Below, in pieces: positions 53,968 through 63,667 of a DNA stretch of 64,000 nucleotides. The stretch is from NCBI RefSeq assembly GCF_018860545.1, contig NZ_JAHKPN010000011.1, positions 124,001-188,000 on the forward strand, given 5' to 3'. The notes beneath the pieces are model-generated. The model was given only the letters and a program-made list of their open reading frames with translations. It did not search any database and was not told where the DNA came from. Numbering within the stretch: position 1 is the stretch's first letter; each line of letters opens with the position of its first letter. A program made the translations under genes and the position numbers. The DNA is from Winogradskyella psychrotolerans (GTDB taxonomy: Bacteria > Bacteroidota > Bacteroidia > Flavobacteriales > Flavobacteriaceae).

Positions 53968-54603
53968 TTAGTTTTTGTTCATTGCAGATAACATACCACC
54001 ATAAACACCATTTAAAGATGATAAGTTAGATGCTAATGACTGCATTTGCTCTTTTAATTTAGTTGCGTTTTCTACAGCTTCTTCATTGATAGCTGCCTGA
54101 CGATTTGCGCTATCCATTTGTACCTTATAAAGACTATTTAAAGATTCCATTTGCGCTGCTGCTAATGACATTTCTTCGCTATATTTCTTTTGAGCTGCCA
54201 TAGAGTCAACTGTAGGAGAAATTCCTTTTGCTGCTCCTTCAAAGTTTTTAATGCTATCTCCTAAGCTTGCCATAAGTGCTCCATCAATTTTTGCATCTTT
54301 TAATAAGTTATCTAATTTTTTTGATAACATACCTTCAGCATCCTTAGGCGCTTCTACAGCTTTCTTTTTAGCTCCTAAAGTCTGACCTCCTGCCAATTCA
54401 GGATATACTAATGACCAATCTAAGTCATCTCCTTGCTTCTCAAATGCTGATATTGTAAATACTAATGCTTCAACAATCATACCTATCGTTAGAATAGCTG
54501 ATCCATACGGCCAGTGTTGAATTTTGAATAATGCTCCAACAATTACAATTGCAGCTCCAAGTCCGTAGACCATATTCATTGTTGATAATTTCTTTTGTGC
54601 CAT
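53968..54603 (-). CDS. gldL: Gliding motor / type IX secretion protein GldL
   Basis: The 211-residue inner-membrane protein has two helices (about 12-28 and 35-52). A glutamate inside the second (E45 in MIVEALVFTISAFE) fits the conserved proton-carrying residue, and a cytoplasmic helical tail follows. It is the stator partner of GldM. Confidence 0.97.
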   Translation of the reverse strand: MAQKKLSTMNMVYGLGAAIVIVGALFKIQHWPYGSAILTIGMIVEALVFTISAFEKQGDDLDWSLVYPELAGGQTLGAKKKAVEAPKDAEGMLSKKLDNLLKDAKIDGALMASLGDSIKNFEGAAKGISPTVDSMAAQKKYSEEMSLAAAQMESLNSLYKVQMDSANRQAAINEEAVENATKLKEQMQSLASNLSSLNGVYGGMLSAMNKN

Positions 54604-54679
54604 GATTTTAAGTTTTTGTTTTCAAATGAGCTTGGTTAATTAATACTCATTTAGGATTAATATTAGGTTTAAGTTAAGT

Positions 54680-56032
54680 TTAATTTGTCGCTGCGTTTTT
54701 AGTGACCTCAGTTCCCATGTAATCTTGAACTGTTCTAAATCCGATATAGCTTCTTGCTGAATCTGCATATTCATAATCTCTAGAACTTACTTGCAAGAAA
54801 TAAGCAACATCTTTCCAAGATCCACCTCTAACAACTTTACGAGCATTGTCAGGATCGTTCACATTAGGATTAATTGATGATGCATATTCGTATGATGCAG
54901 GATCATATGAACCGTTTACCCATTCTGATACATTACCAGCCATGTTGTATAAGTTGAAATCATTAGGATCATAAGCATCTGCTTCTACAGTATATAAAGC
55001 TTGATCAGCAGCATAATCACCACGTAATGGTTTAAAGTTTGCCATAAAACAACCTCTATCATTTTTGGTGTAAGGTCCACCCCAAGGGTATGATGCACCT
55101 TGTAAACCACCTCTTGCAGCATATTCCCACTCTGCCTCAGATGGTAATCTGTAAGAGTTTACTGGTTGTCTCCCTCTTTTCTTTCTATCTGCATTGTGAT
55201 ATAAAGTTCTCCACTGACAAAAAGCTTGCGCTTGCTTCCAAGACACACCAACAACTGGGTAATCTCCATAAGCATCATGCCAGAAATAATCGTTATGCAT
55301 TGGCTCATTATAAGAGTATGCGAAATCTCTAATCCAAGCAGTTGTATCTGGATATACTTCAACTTCTTGCTGAACTACAACCTCAGAACGTTTTAAACCT
55401 CTATTTTTAGCAGCTTTCTGAATATCCATATACGTATATTGAAACTTAAATTGCTTCACATCCCAAGTACGTTGACCATTATATGATTCTTCTAGTGGTA
55501 AATACATACCATCCATCACTTCAGCATATAATTCATCTGGATAATCATCCGTATTGAAATACAATTCTGCATCACGATTAATCTTTCTTTGCTCGTTTCC
55601 GTAGGTATTCACCATATAGCTTTCGTAAGCGTTAAGATCTTCTGGGTTTGCATCTTGATATGCAAACTCACCTATGTCTCCACTACCTGGTGTCTTTCCT
55701 TCTAAGTCAGCCATCTCAGCTAATTTTAATCGTAGAGTAGAATCTCTTACCCACTCAACAAATTGGCGATACTCGCTATTTGTGATTTCGGTTTCATCCA
55801 TATAGAATGCACGAACTGTTGCCGTTCTTGTAGGTGCGTCTTGTACTCCAGCTAAATCATCATCTGATTTACCCATAATAAAAGCTCCTCCTGGCACCAA
55901 CGTCATTCCATAGGGCTTTTCTGGATGCCATTTCTTACCTTGTACACCAACCAATTGTCCACGATCACCAGAATTACAACTGGCTACCATAACTAGTACT
56001 GTGGTTAGTAAAATAAACTTCTTAATATTCAT
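54680..56032 (-). CDS. gldK: Gliding / type IX secretion lipoprotein GldK
   Basis: The 450-residue outer-membrane lipoprotein has its lipobox ending at C19 (LVMVASC). An FGE-sulfatase-like domain (about 38-440) follows, with GMTLVPGGAFIMG, WKQAQAFCQW, RLPSEAEWEYAARGG, NVSEWVNGSYDP and VVRGGSWKD. It forms the ring with GldN. It is first in the gldKLMN operon. Confidence 0.97.
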   Translation of the reverse strand: MNIKKFILLTTVLVMVASCNSGDRGQLVGVQGKKWHPEKPYGMTLVPGGAFIMGKSDDDLAGVQDAPTRTATVRAFYMDETEITNSEYRQFVEWVRDSTLRLKLAEMADLEGKTPGSGDIGEFAYQDANPEDLNAYESYMVNTYGNEQRKINRDAELYFNTDDYPDELYAEVMDGMYLPLEESYNGQRTWDVKQFKFQYTYMDIQKAAKNRGLKRSEVVVQQEVEVYPDTTAWIRDFAYSYNEPMHNDYFWHDAYGDYPVVGVSWKQAQAFCQWRTLYHNADRKKRGRQPVNSYRLPSEAEWEYAARGGLQGASYPWGGPYTKNDRGCFMANFKPLRGDYAADQALYTVEADAYDPNDFNLYNMAGNVSEWVNGSYDPASYEYASSINPNVNDPDNARKVVRGGSWKDVAYFLQVSSRDYEYADSARSYIGFRTVQDYMGTEVTKNAATN

Positions 56033-56191
56033 AGTAACTCTAGGTTAAATTAGTCCTTATTATTTTTGAGGTCGTAAACATATTTATATATTTCCGAATA
56101 AACAACTTTTTTTCTCTTTTTTTTGCACTTCACCCTTAAAATAAGCATTTCATCGATTAAAAATATGTTAAAGTTCGATGAAATACAGTTT

Positions 56192-57358
56192 TTAAAAGCT
56201 ATTCTTCCTGTAAGCTTTATACCAACGCTCTGGTATTTCGCCTTGAGTAGCACGCACATAATCGGAATGCATGCAAGGTAATAACGTATGCTTTTTTAAT
56301 TTATTATTAACATTTGGTAAAAACGGAATTTCAATCCACCAACGACCTGTTTTTAAACTCTTGTAAAAAATTAATTCATCATCCTCCACCAGCACATTGT
56401 ACTTTTGATAGTGATTCTCATTATTAAAATCATCATCTTTTACTCTACAATTTACTCCCTCTATAAAATACCATATCATTTGAGCAACTAACATTGAAGA
56501 CGCACTATCATTTTTAGAACCATGATATTCATAAATTCCAAATGACGATACTTTGTTACTTATACCAGCATATCTACTAATAGCACAAATCTCTTTACCA
56601 GAAAAACCATTTGGAGAATACTTCTGATTATCACTCACCTCGGAAGCTCTAACCGATTTTAAATCTACAGATACAATATGTGCATCTCGCATTAAAGGTT
56701 CTACTTTACTAATATCTCCTGAGATCTCACCTAAACGATAGGCCTCAAAGTACAATTTTTCTATAAGATCTATTTCCTCTTGGGAGTTAAAATATGTTTG
56801 ATAGCCAATAGTTGTATAATTAAACAGGTTATAAGGCTCTTCTACAATGACTTTACCTACATAACTATTATTCTTTATAGGGAGATTAGCATCACCTAAA
56901 TCAAAATTAGTATCCACACTAACAACATTTACCATAGGTAAAAGTGAATCGTAAGCACGGTAATTAGCGTATGTTAAATCTTGACTTCCCCCTAATACTA
57001 TAGGAATAACATTTTTTTCCACTAAAACAGAAATGGCTGTTCGGATTGCGAAATACGTATCCTCAACGGTTTCTCCCGGCTCAATATCCCCAAGATCTGC
57101 TAGCGTCGTATACCAGTTTCCCGGAAATAACGTATAAAGTGTTTTACGAATGGAGTCAAAATTTACATGAGCCCCCATATAGTTAACATCATTTCTATTT
57201 TCTTGTACTCCTATAATGGCCATTTGTACGTTTTCCAAATCTGGAATACCGTTCTGGCGTGAATGGACCTTAATTTTTTTTCCTAGCGCTTGCTGCGCTG
57301 TTAGTTCGATATGAGCTAAAACCGCATCTGATACAGGCGTAAGGAAATTGAAATTCAT
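56192..57358 (-). CDS. Arginase/formimidoylglutamase-fold protein with altered metal ligands
   Basis: The 388-residue protein has the ureohydrolase fold, but the manganese ligands are changed. GGSQD (123-127) replaces GG(D/G)H, with Q126 in the histidine place. DTNFD (149-153) replaces DAHxD, with N151 for histidine. SVDLKSV (230-236) keeps D232 but has K234 for the second aspartate. It is therefore unlikely to be an active binuclear Mn hydrolase, although often labelled formimidoylglutamase. It starts 6 bp after the topA stop and ends 159 bp before gldK. The start at 57358 (MNFNFLTPV) is preferred to the TTG two codons upstream. Its location suggests an unrecognised role near the gliding operon. 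Confidence 0.88.
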   Translation of the reverse strand: MNFNFLTPVSDAVLAHIELTAQQALGKKIKVHSRQNGIPDLENVQMAIIGVQENRNDVNYMGAHVNFDSIRKTLYTLFPGNWYTTLADLGDIEPGETVEDTYFAIRTAISVLVEKNVIPIVLGGSQDLTYANYRAYDSLLPMVNVVSVDTNFDLGDANLPIKNNSYVGKVIVEEPYNLFNYTTIGYQTYFNSQEEIDLIEKLYFEAYRLGEISGDISKVEPLMRDAHIVSVDLKSVRASEVSDNQKYSPNGFSGKEICAISRYAGISNKVSSFGIYEYHGSKNDSASSMLVAQMIWYFIEGVNCRVKDDDFNNENHYQKYNVLVEDDELIFYKSLKTGRWWIEIPFLPNVNNKLKKHTLLPCMHSDYVRATQGEIPERWYKAYRKNSF

Positions 57359-57364
57359 ACTCAA

Positions 57365-59908
57365 TTATTTCTTTTTAGTAGTGGCTTTCTTCTTTGTTGC
57401 TGTTTTCTTCGTAGTCGTTTTTTTAGTAGCTCTCTTCTTTGGAGCTTTCTTTTTAGGTGCGTTTTTTTCAAGAATGTCTTGTGCCTTTTCCAAGGTCATT
57501 TTACTAACATCTACGGTTTTAGGCAACTCAACTTTTTGCTTGCCCTTAATGATGTTATGCCTTCCCCATCTTGCTTTCTCTACTCTTACACCTTCATCTT
57601 CCCAGTTGTGGATCACCTTGTCGATTTCCTTCTGAATCTTTTCTTCGACCAAAGTAACGATATCTTCTTCAGATAAATTATCCCAGTCGTATTTTTTATT
57701 AACATTGATAAACATGCCGTTCCATTTAATAAATGGTCCAAAACGTCCTTTACCTTTTGTAACTTCTAAATCTTTATACATATATATAGGAGCATCTGCT
57801 AATTCTTTCTCCTTTATATATACTAACGCTTCATCCATATCAACACTTAAAGGATCAACTCCCTTCGGCAATGACACAAACTTTTTCCCAAATCGTACAT
57901 AAGGCCCAAATCGACCATTATTAACTTCAACTTCTTCTTCTTTATAATGTCCCAACGCTTTTGGAAGCTTGAATAAATCCATCGCTTCATCGTAGGTTAT
58001 GGAATTTAATTGTTGATCCGGAGATAAACTAGCAAACTTTGGCTTCTCTTCATCTTCCATAACACCTAGTTGCACCATTGGTCCAAATTTACCTAAACGC
58101 ACACTGACTTGGCGCCCCGTTTTTGGGTCAGTTCCTAAAATACGTTCACCAGATTCACGTTCTGCGTTTTCTTGAACATCTTCAACTTGTGGATGAAAGC
58201 CTTTATAAAAGTCCTTCATCATTTCTCTCCAGTTCTCTTTTCCTTCGGCTATATCATCAAAACGATCTTCTACCTTGGCTGTAAAGTTATAATCTAGAAT
58301 GCTTTCAAAATGATTTACCAAGAAATCAGTAACAATCATTCCTATATCAGTGGGCACTAATTTACCTTTATTAGATCCTGTTTGTTCAGAAAGTGTATTG
58401 TCTTTTATTTTTTGATTTTCAAAAACAAGCTGCTTGTATTTTCTCTCATCTCCTTCATGCGTCCCTTTTTCAACATAATTTCTATTTTGAATCGTAGAAA
58501 TTGTTGGAGCATATGTAGACGGACGACCAATTCCTAATTCTTCTAATTGCTTTACCAAAGATGCTTCAGTAAATCTAGCCGGTGGTCTTGTAAAACGCTC
58601 TGTAGCCGTGATGTATTTATTTTGAAGCACTTCACCAACTTTTAAATCTGGTAAAATACCTTCTTGTTCTGCATCTTCATCATCGGTACCTTCTAAATAA
58701 ACTTTAAGAAACCCTTCAAACGTAATGATTTCTCCATTCGCTGTAAATTGCTCTTTAATCTTATTAGTAGAATTAATCTGAATTTTAAGATTGGTACGTT
58801 CTAATCTTGCATCACTCATTTGAGAGGCAATCGCACGTTTCCAGATTAGATCGTATAGTCTTGCTTGATCACGTTCTGCATTAACAGTATGATTTGAAAA
58901 ATCGGTTGGTCTAATAGCTTCGTGAGCTTCTTGTGCTCCTTTAGACTTTCCTTTATAATTTTTCGGATTACTAAATTCTGAGCCGTAAGCTGAAATAATT
59001 TCATTCTCTGCTCCTTTTTTAGCTTCGTCAGATAAGTTAACACTATCTGTTCTCATATAAGTAATCAAACCGGCTTCATACAAACGTTGTGCATTCTGCA
59101 TTGTTCTACTTACTGAAAACCCTAATTTACGTGACGCTTCCTGTTGAAGGGTTGATGTTGTAAATGGCGCTGCTGGTGATTTTTTAGCTGGTTTCTTTAG
59201 CAAATCAGAAACCTCATAAGTCGCTCCTAAATTAGCGTTTAAAAATTTTAAGGCTTCTTTTTCTGAACCAAAATTCTTAGGCAATTTTGCTTTAAATGAA
59301 TTTCCATTTTCATTGGTAAATTCTGCATCTATTCTATATGACGCAGTAGCTTCAAATGCCTGCACATCGCGTTCACGTTCAACAATTAATCGTACAGATA
59401 CGGATTGCACACGACCTGCTGATAATCCACCTTTCACTTTTCTCCATAATACAGGAGATAATTCGTAACCTACAATACGATCTAATACACGTCTTGCTTG
59501 TTGCGCATCTACCAAATTATAATCGATACTTCTTGGATTTTCAATTGCCTTTTGTATCGCCGTTTTTGTTATCTCATGAAAAACGATACGTTTCGTCTTT
59601 TTATCATCTAATTTTAAGGTCTCAGCTAAATGCCAAGCAATCGCCTCTCCCTCGCGATCCTCATCACTCGCTAACCAAACAATATCTGCTTTCTTTGCTA
59701 AATCTTTCAGTTTTTTAACGACATCCTTCTTATCTTTTGAAACTTGATACTTAGGCATAAAGTCCCCTTCAACATCTACTCCTAATTCTTTAGAAGGTAG
59801 ATCTGCAATGTGCCCAAAACTGGACTCTACCTTATAATCTTTTCCTAAAAATTTTTCAATAGTTTTTGCCTTTGCAGGTGACTCAACAATAACGAGATTC
59901 TTTGACAT
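57365..59908 (-). CDS. topA: DNA topoisomerase I
   Basis: The 847-residue type IA enzyme relaxes negative supercoils. It has the TOPRIM domain (VIVESPAKAKTIEKFLG, WLASDEDREGEAIAWH), the catalytic tyrosine near residue 283 in GLITYMRTDSVNLS, and C-terminal domains with repeated GRFGPYVRFGKK- and GRFGPFIKW-type units. A strongly basic Lys/Thr/Ala tail of about 35 residues replaces zinc fingers, as usual in Bacteroidota. Confidence 0.97.
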   Translation of the reverse strand: MSKNLVIVESPAKAKTIEKFLGKDYKVESSFGHIADLPSKELGVDVEGDFMPKYQVSKDKKDVVKKLKDLAKKADIVWLASDEDREGEAIAWHLAETLKLDDKKTKRIVFHEITKTAIQKAIENPRSIDYNLVDAQQARRVLDRIVGYELSPVLWRKVKGGLSAGRVQSVSVRLIVERERDVQAFEATASYRIDAEFTNENGNSFKAKLPKNFGSEKEALKFLNANLGATYEVSDLLKKPAKKSPAAPFTTSTLQQEASRKLGFSVSRTMQNAQRLYEAGLITYMRTDSVNLSDEAKKGAENEIISAYGSEFSNPKNYKGKSKGAQEAHEAIRPTDFSNHTVNAERDQARLYDLIWKRAIASQMSDARLERTNLKIQINSTNKIKEQFTANGEIITFEGFLKVYLEGTDDEDAEQEGILPDLKVGEVLQNKYITATERFTRPPARFTEASLVKQLEELGIGRPSTYAPTISTIQNRNYVEKGTHEGDERKYKQLVFENQKIKDNTLSEQTGSNKGKLVPTDIGMIVTDFLVNHFESILDYNFTAKVEDRFDDIAEGKENWREMMKDFYKGFHPQVEDVQENAERESGERILGTDPKTGRQVSVRLGKFGPMVQLGVMEDEEKPKFASLSPDQQLNSITYDEAMDLFKLPKALGHYKEEEVEVNNGRFGPYVRFGKKFVSLPKGVDPLSVDMDEALVYIKEKELADAPIYMYKDLEVTKGKGRFGPFIKWNGMFINVNKKYDWDNLSEEDIVTLVEEKIQKEIDKVIHNWEDEGVRVEKARWGRHNIIKGKQKVELPKTVDVSKMTLEKAQDILEKNAPKKKAPKKRATKKTTTKKTATKKKATTKKK

Positions 59909-60308
59909 TCTTTAAATTTTGCGTTTACAAATGTATATGAAAATTAAGATACAATCCTAATTTGGTCGTAAATACCGCACATTTTATCGTGATAAAAATG
60001 CTTTACAACACAGAAAAAGCCCTACGAATTGTAAGGCTTCTACGATTTACAAAAAGTTTTAAATCTTAATTAATAACCTCATCAAACGATACAGTAGTAA
60101 TTCTTCACTATTTAACTAAATCTCACTAACACCTTTTATGCGATCACTTATAAACCATACACCACAAAGCCAAATTACGGTATTATCACCCTTATCATCT
60201 TCACATTATAACTTCAGCTACAACATCACTAAAAACATAAGCGTCACACCCTTTCTAAATTTTGAAACACTGCTTATGCACCAACCTAGGACACTGTGAA
60301 AAATTGTA
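59909..60308. other. Intergenic DNA with topA promoter, no gene
   Basis: Four hundred bp. It contains TACATTTG (minus strand, 59928-59935), a TAnnTTTG box 20 bp before topA. It also has a weak imperfect hairpin near 60017-60038. No supported ORF was found. Confidence 0.45.
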
Positions 60309-61097
60309 TTAAAAGGTAGATAACTGCTCAATTCTCTTCATTTGATCACTTTCATTATCAAAACCAATAACGTCCTTATATATAAAGTAAGATGGTAACT
60401 GTATAAATGAAGTCGTTACATAGACACCAAAACCACACATTAAAAACCCAATGATCATTGCTAAAAACCCTGAAATAAACATAAGGCCAAATGCAATAAA
60501 CCATTTTTTATTACCGAGATCAAAACCTAACTTGATAATTTCTGAAATAGACAAATCGGGATTAAAAGCATAAACAATTACAATAAAAGACAATGGTACA
60601 ACCACATATATCACAGGAAGAAAACAAAGCATAGTTGCCAAAAATGCTATACCCGAATAAGCAACTCCTAATTTAATAGTTTTAGATAAATACGGCTTCT
60701 TGAAGAAATAAAAATAATCCTCTTTACCTAGTTGTTCTGAGTCTTTAAGTTTACATATGCGGTAAAATGCCGCTTTTAAGCCTAATCCAATGGCGCTCAT
60801 AGCCACAATCATAAAAGCATAAGCGAGCACAACTACAATTACCATAATAATAGTCATTCCTGTGTGACCATATGAATCATAATTATTTTCAAACGTAAAA
60901 GCACTAATAAAACCAAAGAACAACATCGGAATATAAACAATCAATATTACAGGAATAGCCAACACTATATTTAGAAGTACAACAACCAACCCTTGTACCC
61001 AAACTTTTTTGAATAACTCTATGGATTGATTAAATATCGTTCCAAAGTCTAAAGCATTCGCATTGTCAATCCGACTTTTAATTTCTGTACTGTTCAT
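60309..61097 (-). CDS. Integral membrane protein of unknown function
   Basis: The 262-residue protein has about six helices (about 33-58, 60-75, 84-108, 146-165, 168-184, 198-230) after a short charged N-terminus. I recognise the type as one often given the name beta-carotene 15,15'-monooxygenase by automatic annotation; nothing in the sequence supports that, since the iron-binding histidines are absent. It is a single gene, and no transported substrate is evident. Confidence 0.75.
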   Translation of the reverse strand: MNSTEIKSRIDNANALDFGTIFNQSIELFKKVWVQGLVVVLLNIVLAIPVILIVYIPMLFFGFISAFTFENNYDSYGHTGMTIIMVIVVVLAYAFMIVAMSAIGLGLKAAFYRICKLKDSEQLGKEDYFYFFKKPYLSKTIKLGVAYSGIAFLATMLCFLPVIYVVVPLSFIVIVYAFNPDLSISEIIKLGFDLGNKKWFIAFGLMFISGFLAMIIGFLMCGFGVYVTTSFIQLPSYFIYKDVIGFDNESDQMKRIEQLSTF

Positions 61098-61204
61098 TTA
61101 TAATTATTTGGTTAGTTCTCCAAAAGAAATCTATTTTCTTTAGATATTCAAGAAAACCTTATCTTAACATCGTTTAAAGTTTAATGAAACATTATAACTG
61201 CCAC

Positions 61205-61237
61205 TTTGTCATAATCTATAAAATAATATTATCTTTG
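61205..61237 (+). promoter_or_regulatory. Promoter of miaB
   Basis: TTTG (61205-61208), 21 bp, TATCTTTG (61230-61237): full Bacteroidota promoter. Its predicted start lies too close to the TTG at 61253, supporting translation from 61274. Confidence 0.65.
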
Positions 61238-61273
61238 CATGCTTATTGAGATTTGAAGTATTCACTACAACTG

Positions 61274-62719
61274 ATGGAAAAAATTATAGACGAAAATAAA
61301 CAAGGAGAAACCTTAATCATAGACAAGATAGAGGGTAATCAACGAAAACTATTTATTGAAAGTTATGGCTGTGCTATGAATTTTAGTGATAGCGAAATTG
61401 TAGCTTCAATTCTTTCTGAACAAGGATTCAACACGACTCAAACTCTTGAGGAAGCTGACCTTGTGCTTGTTAACACCTGCTCAATTAGAGATAAAGCAGA
61501 ACAAACGGTTAGAAAACGTTTGCAAGAATACAATGCGGTAAAACGCATCAACCCAAAAATGAAAGTTGGAGTTTTAGGCTGCATGGCAGAACGTTTAAAA
61601 ACTAAATTTTTAGAAGAAGAAAAAATAGTTGACCTCGTTGTAGGGCCTGATGCTTATAAGGATTTACCAAACCTTCTTGCAGAAGTAGACGAAGGAAGAG
61701 ATGCTATTAATGTTATACTTTCTAAGGAAGAAACATACGGAGATATCTCACCTGTGAGATTAAATAGTAATGGTATTACTGCATTCGTATCTATTACACG
61801 CGGTTGTGATAATATGTGTACATTCTGCGTTGTCCCATTTACACGAGGACGAGAACGCAGTAGAGACCCCCAAAGTATAATTGAAGAAGTGAACGAGTTA
61901 TGGTCTAAAGGCTATAGAGAAATTACGCTGTTAGGGCAAAACGTAGATAGCTATTTGTGGTATGGAGGTGGCTTAAAAAAAGATTTCAATAACGCATCTG
62001 AGCTTCAGAAAGCAACTGCTGTAAACTTTGCAAATCTTTTAGAACTGTGTGCTAAAGCACAGCCAAAGATGCGTATTCGATTCTCGACATCTAATCCTCA
62101 AGATTTTACATTGGATGTAATTGAAACCATGGCGAAATATGATAATATCTGTAAGCATATTCACTTACCTGTACAAAGTGGAAGTGATCGTATTTTAAAA
62201 GAAATGAATCGTTTGCATACACGCGAGGAATATTTTGAACTAGTAGATAATATTAAACGTATCATTCCTGAATGTTCTATAAGTGTCGATTTAATTGCAG
62301 GTTTCCCAACGGAAACAGAAGAAGATCACCAAGACACCTTATCTTTAATGGAATATGTAAAATATAATTTTGGTTATATGTTTACCTATTCGGAACGTCC
62401 TGGAACTTTAGCTGGACGTAAAATGGAAGATGATGTACCAGAACCTATTAAGAAACGTCGTCTAAAGGAAATTATCCAATTAGAACGAAAGTATAGTGAA
62501 ATGAATACACGAGCACACCTTAACAAGACTGTTGAGGTTTTAATTGAGAAAGCTTCTAAAAAATCGGATTTACAATGGTCGGGAAGAACTTCTGATAATA
62601 CGGTTGCCGTTTTCCCAAAAGAACATTATAAAGTAGGAGATTTAGTTGATGTACTTATAACAGATTGCACAAGCGCAACACTTATTGGAAAAGCTATTGA
62701 CTATTCTAAAAATAATTAA
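61274..62719 (+). CDS. miaB: tRNA methylthiotransferase MiaB
   Basis: The 481-residue radical SAM enzyme adds a methylthio group to i6A37 of tRNA. The N-terminal domain has three cluster cysteines ([27 protein letters not shown]). The radical SAM motif is [11 protein letters not shown], and a C-terminal TRAM domain follows (about 410-478). The ATG at 61274 is chosen over TTG at 61253. Confidence 0.96.
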   Translation: MEKIIDENKQGETLIIDKIEGNQRKLFIESYGCAMNFSDSEIVASILSEQGFNTTQTLEEADLVLVNTCSIRDKAEQTVRKRLQEYNAVKRINPKMKVGVLGCMAERLKTKFLEEEKIVDLVVGPDAYKDLPNLLAEVDEGRDAINVILSKEETYGDISPVRLNSNGITAFVSITRGCDNMCTFCVVPFTRGRERSRDPQSIIEEVNELWSKGYREITLLGQNVDSYLWYGGGLKKDFNNASELQKATAVNFANLLELCAKAQPKMRIRFSTSNPQDFTLDVIETMAKYDNICKHIHLPVQSGSDRILKEMNRLHTREEYFELVDNIKRIIPECSISVDLIAGFPTETEEDHQDTLSLMEYVKYNFGYMFTYSERPGTLAGRKMEDDVPEPIKKRRLKEIIQLERKYSEMNTRAHLNKTVEVLIEKASKKSDLQWSGRTSDNTVAVFPKEHYKVGDLVDVLITDCTSATLIGKAIDYSKNN

Positions 62720-62732
62720 AAAAAATAAAAAC

Positions 62733-63665
62733 ATGAAAAAATTAATATTATTAGTATTCACTTTAGCACTTGTAACCTCTTGTGACAATGAACCTATAGA
62801 TTCTGCTTATACTCAAGGAGGAGGAAGCACCGGAGGAAGTAATGGCAGCGAAAGTGCTGACTTAACATTGTCTGTCTATGAATTAGATTCGCAGATTAAT
62901 GTGGTCTTTTTTGGTCTTCCGATAGAAAGTATTACCAATTCATCATTTAATATTGCTAACGATAAAATTATATCTGGAACTAATGCGTTATCTGCTAACG
63001 GAAGTCCATTTGAAAGCGAAAACCTATCGATTACGCGTAACACCTCTGGGCAAATTACAAGTAACATCTCAGTAAACACAGCAGGTATTACTACCAATGA
63101 AACCATAATAAATTACACGAATGGAGTCATCTCAAATATTACTTATGATTATTATGACGATGACGATGATGATTATAACTATAATTTCACATACGACGGC
63201 AATACTATAACTCGAACCGAAGAAGGATCTACAATTTCTACCGTTTTTACAGTAGATGGATCTGATCGTATAATTAAAAAAGAATCTTTTGAAGGGGGAT
63301 CTTCAATTCAAACAGAAACTGTAGCTTACAATGCCGCTGGCAATATTACGTCTAGCACAATAACTGGAGAAATACAAAGAAATATAGCTTTTCAATTTGA
63401 TAATAATATTAACCCTATAAAAGTAATTTTTGAAGACAACTACCTATTAACCTTTTTAGAGGATGACTATTCTGATGAAATCGGAGGACAAATAGCACAA
63501 TTCTTCTCTACAAACAATTGGAATGCGGCTACTTATGATGGAGTTGCGTACAACTTTGATTTAACATATAATTCAGCTGGAAGAATAGAAACAAGAGATA
63601 TAGCTTATAATTTTGGACCTGAATTATCTTTTATATTCAACGAAAGATTTTCATACGTAAATTAA
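62733..63665 (+). CDS. Lipoprotein with glycine-rich tether, unknown function
   Basis: The 310-residue product has a lipobox ending at C17 (LALVTSC) and a Gly/Ser linker (about 30-42, GGGSTGGSNGS). A long beta-strand-rich body follows, with repeated YxxG-type hairpins (ITSNISVNTAG, VAYNAAGNITSSTITGE, LTYNSAGRIETRDIAYN) that resemble RHS/YD-like repeats and an acidic run near 143-150. It starts 13 bp after miaB and 2 bp before the sigma-54 activator, so the three may be cotranscribed. No function recognised. Confidence 0.75.
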   Translation: MKKLILLVFTLALVTSCDNEPIDSAYTQGGGSTGGSNGSESADLTLSVYELDSQINVVFFGLPIESITNSSFNIANDKIISGTNALSANGSPFESENLSITRNTSGQITSNISVNTAGITTNETIINYTNGVISNITYDYYDDDDDDYNYNFTYDGNTITRTEEGSTISTVFTVDGSDRIIKKESFEGGSSIQTETVAYNAAGNITSSTITGEIQRNIAFQFDNNINPIKVIFEDNYLLTFLEDDYSDEIGGQIAQFFSTNNWNAATYDGVAYNFDLTYNSAGRIETRDIAYNFGPELSFIFNERFSYVN

Positions 63666-63667
63666 TT

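Noticed and set aside
56050..56259. 69-codon ORF overlapping the start of the gap before gldK
   Set aside because: It overlaps the end of the arginase-like gene in another frame and is Lys/Ile-rich leader.
59998..60069. 23-codon ORF in the topA upstream region
   Set aside because: Basic peptide with no supporting signals.
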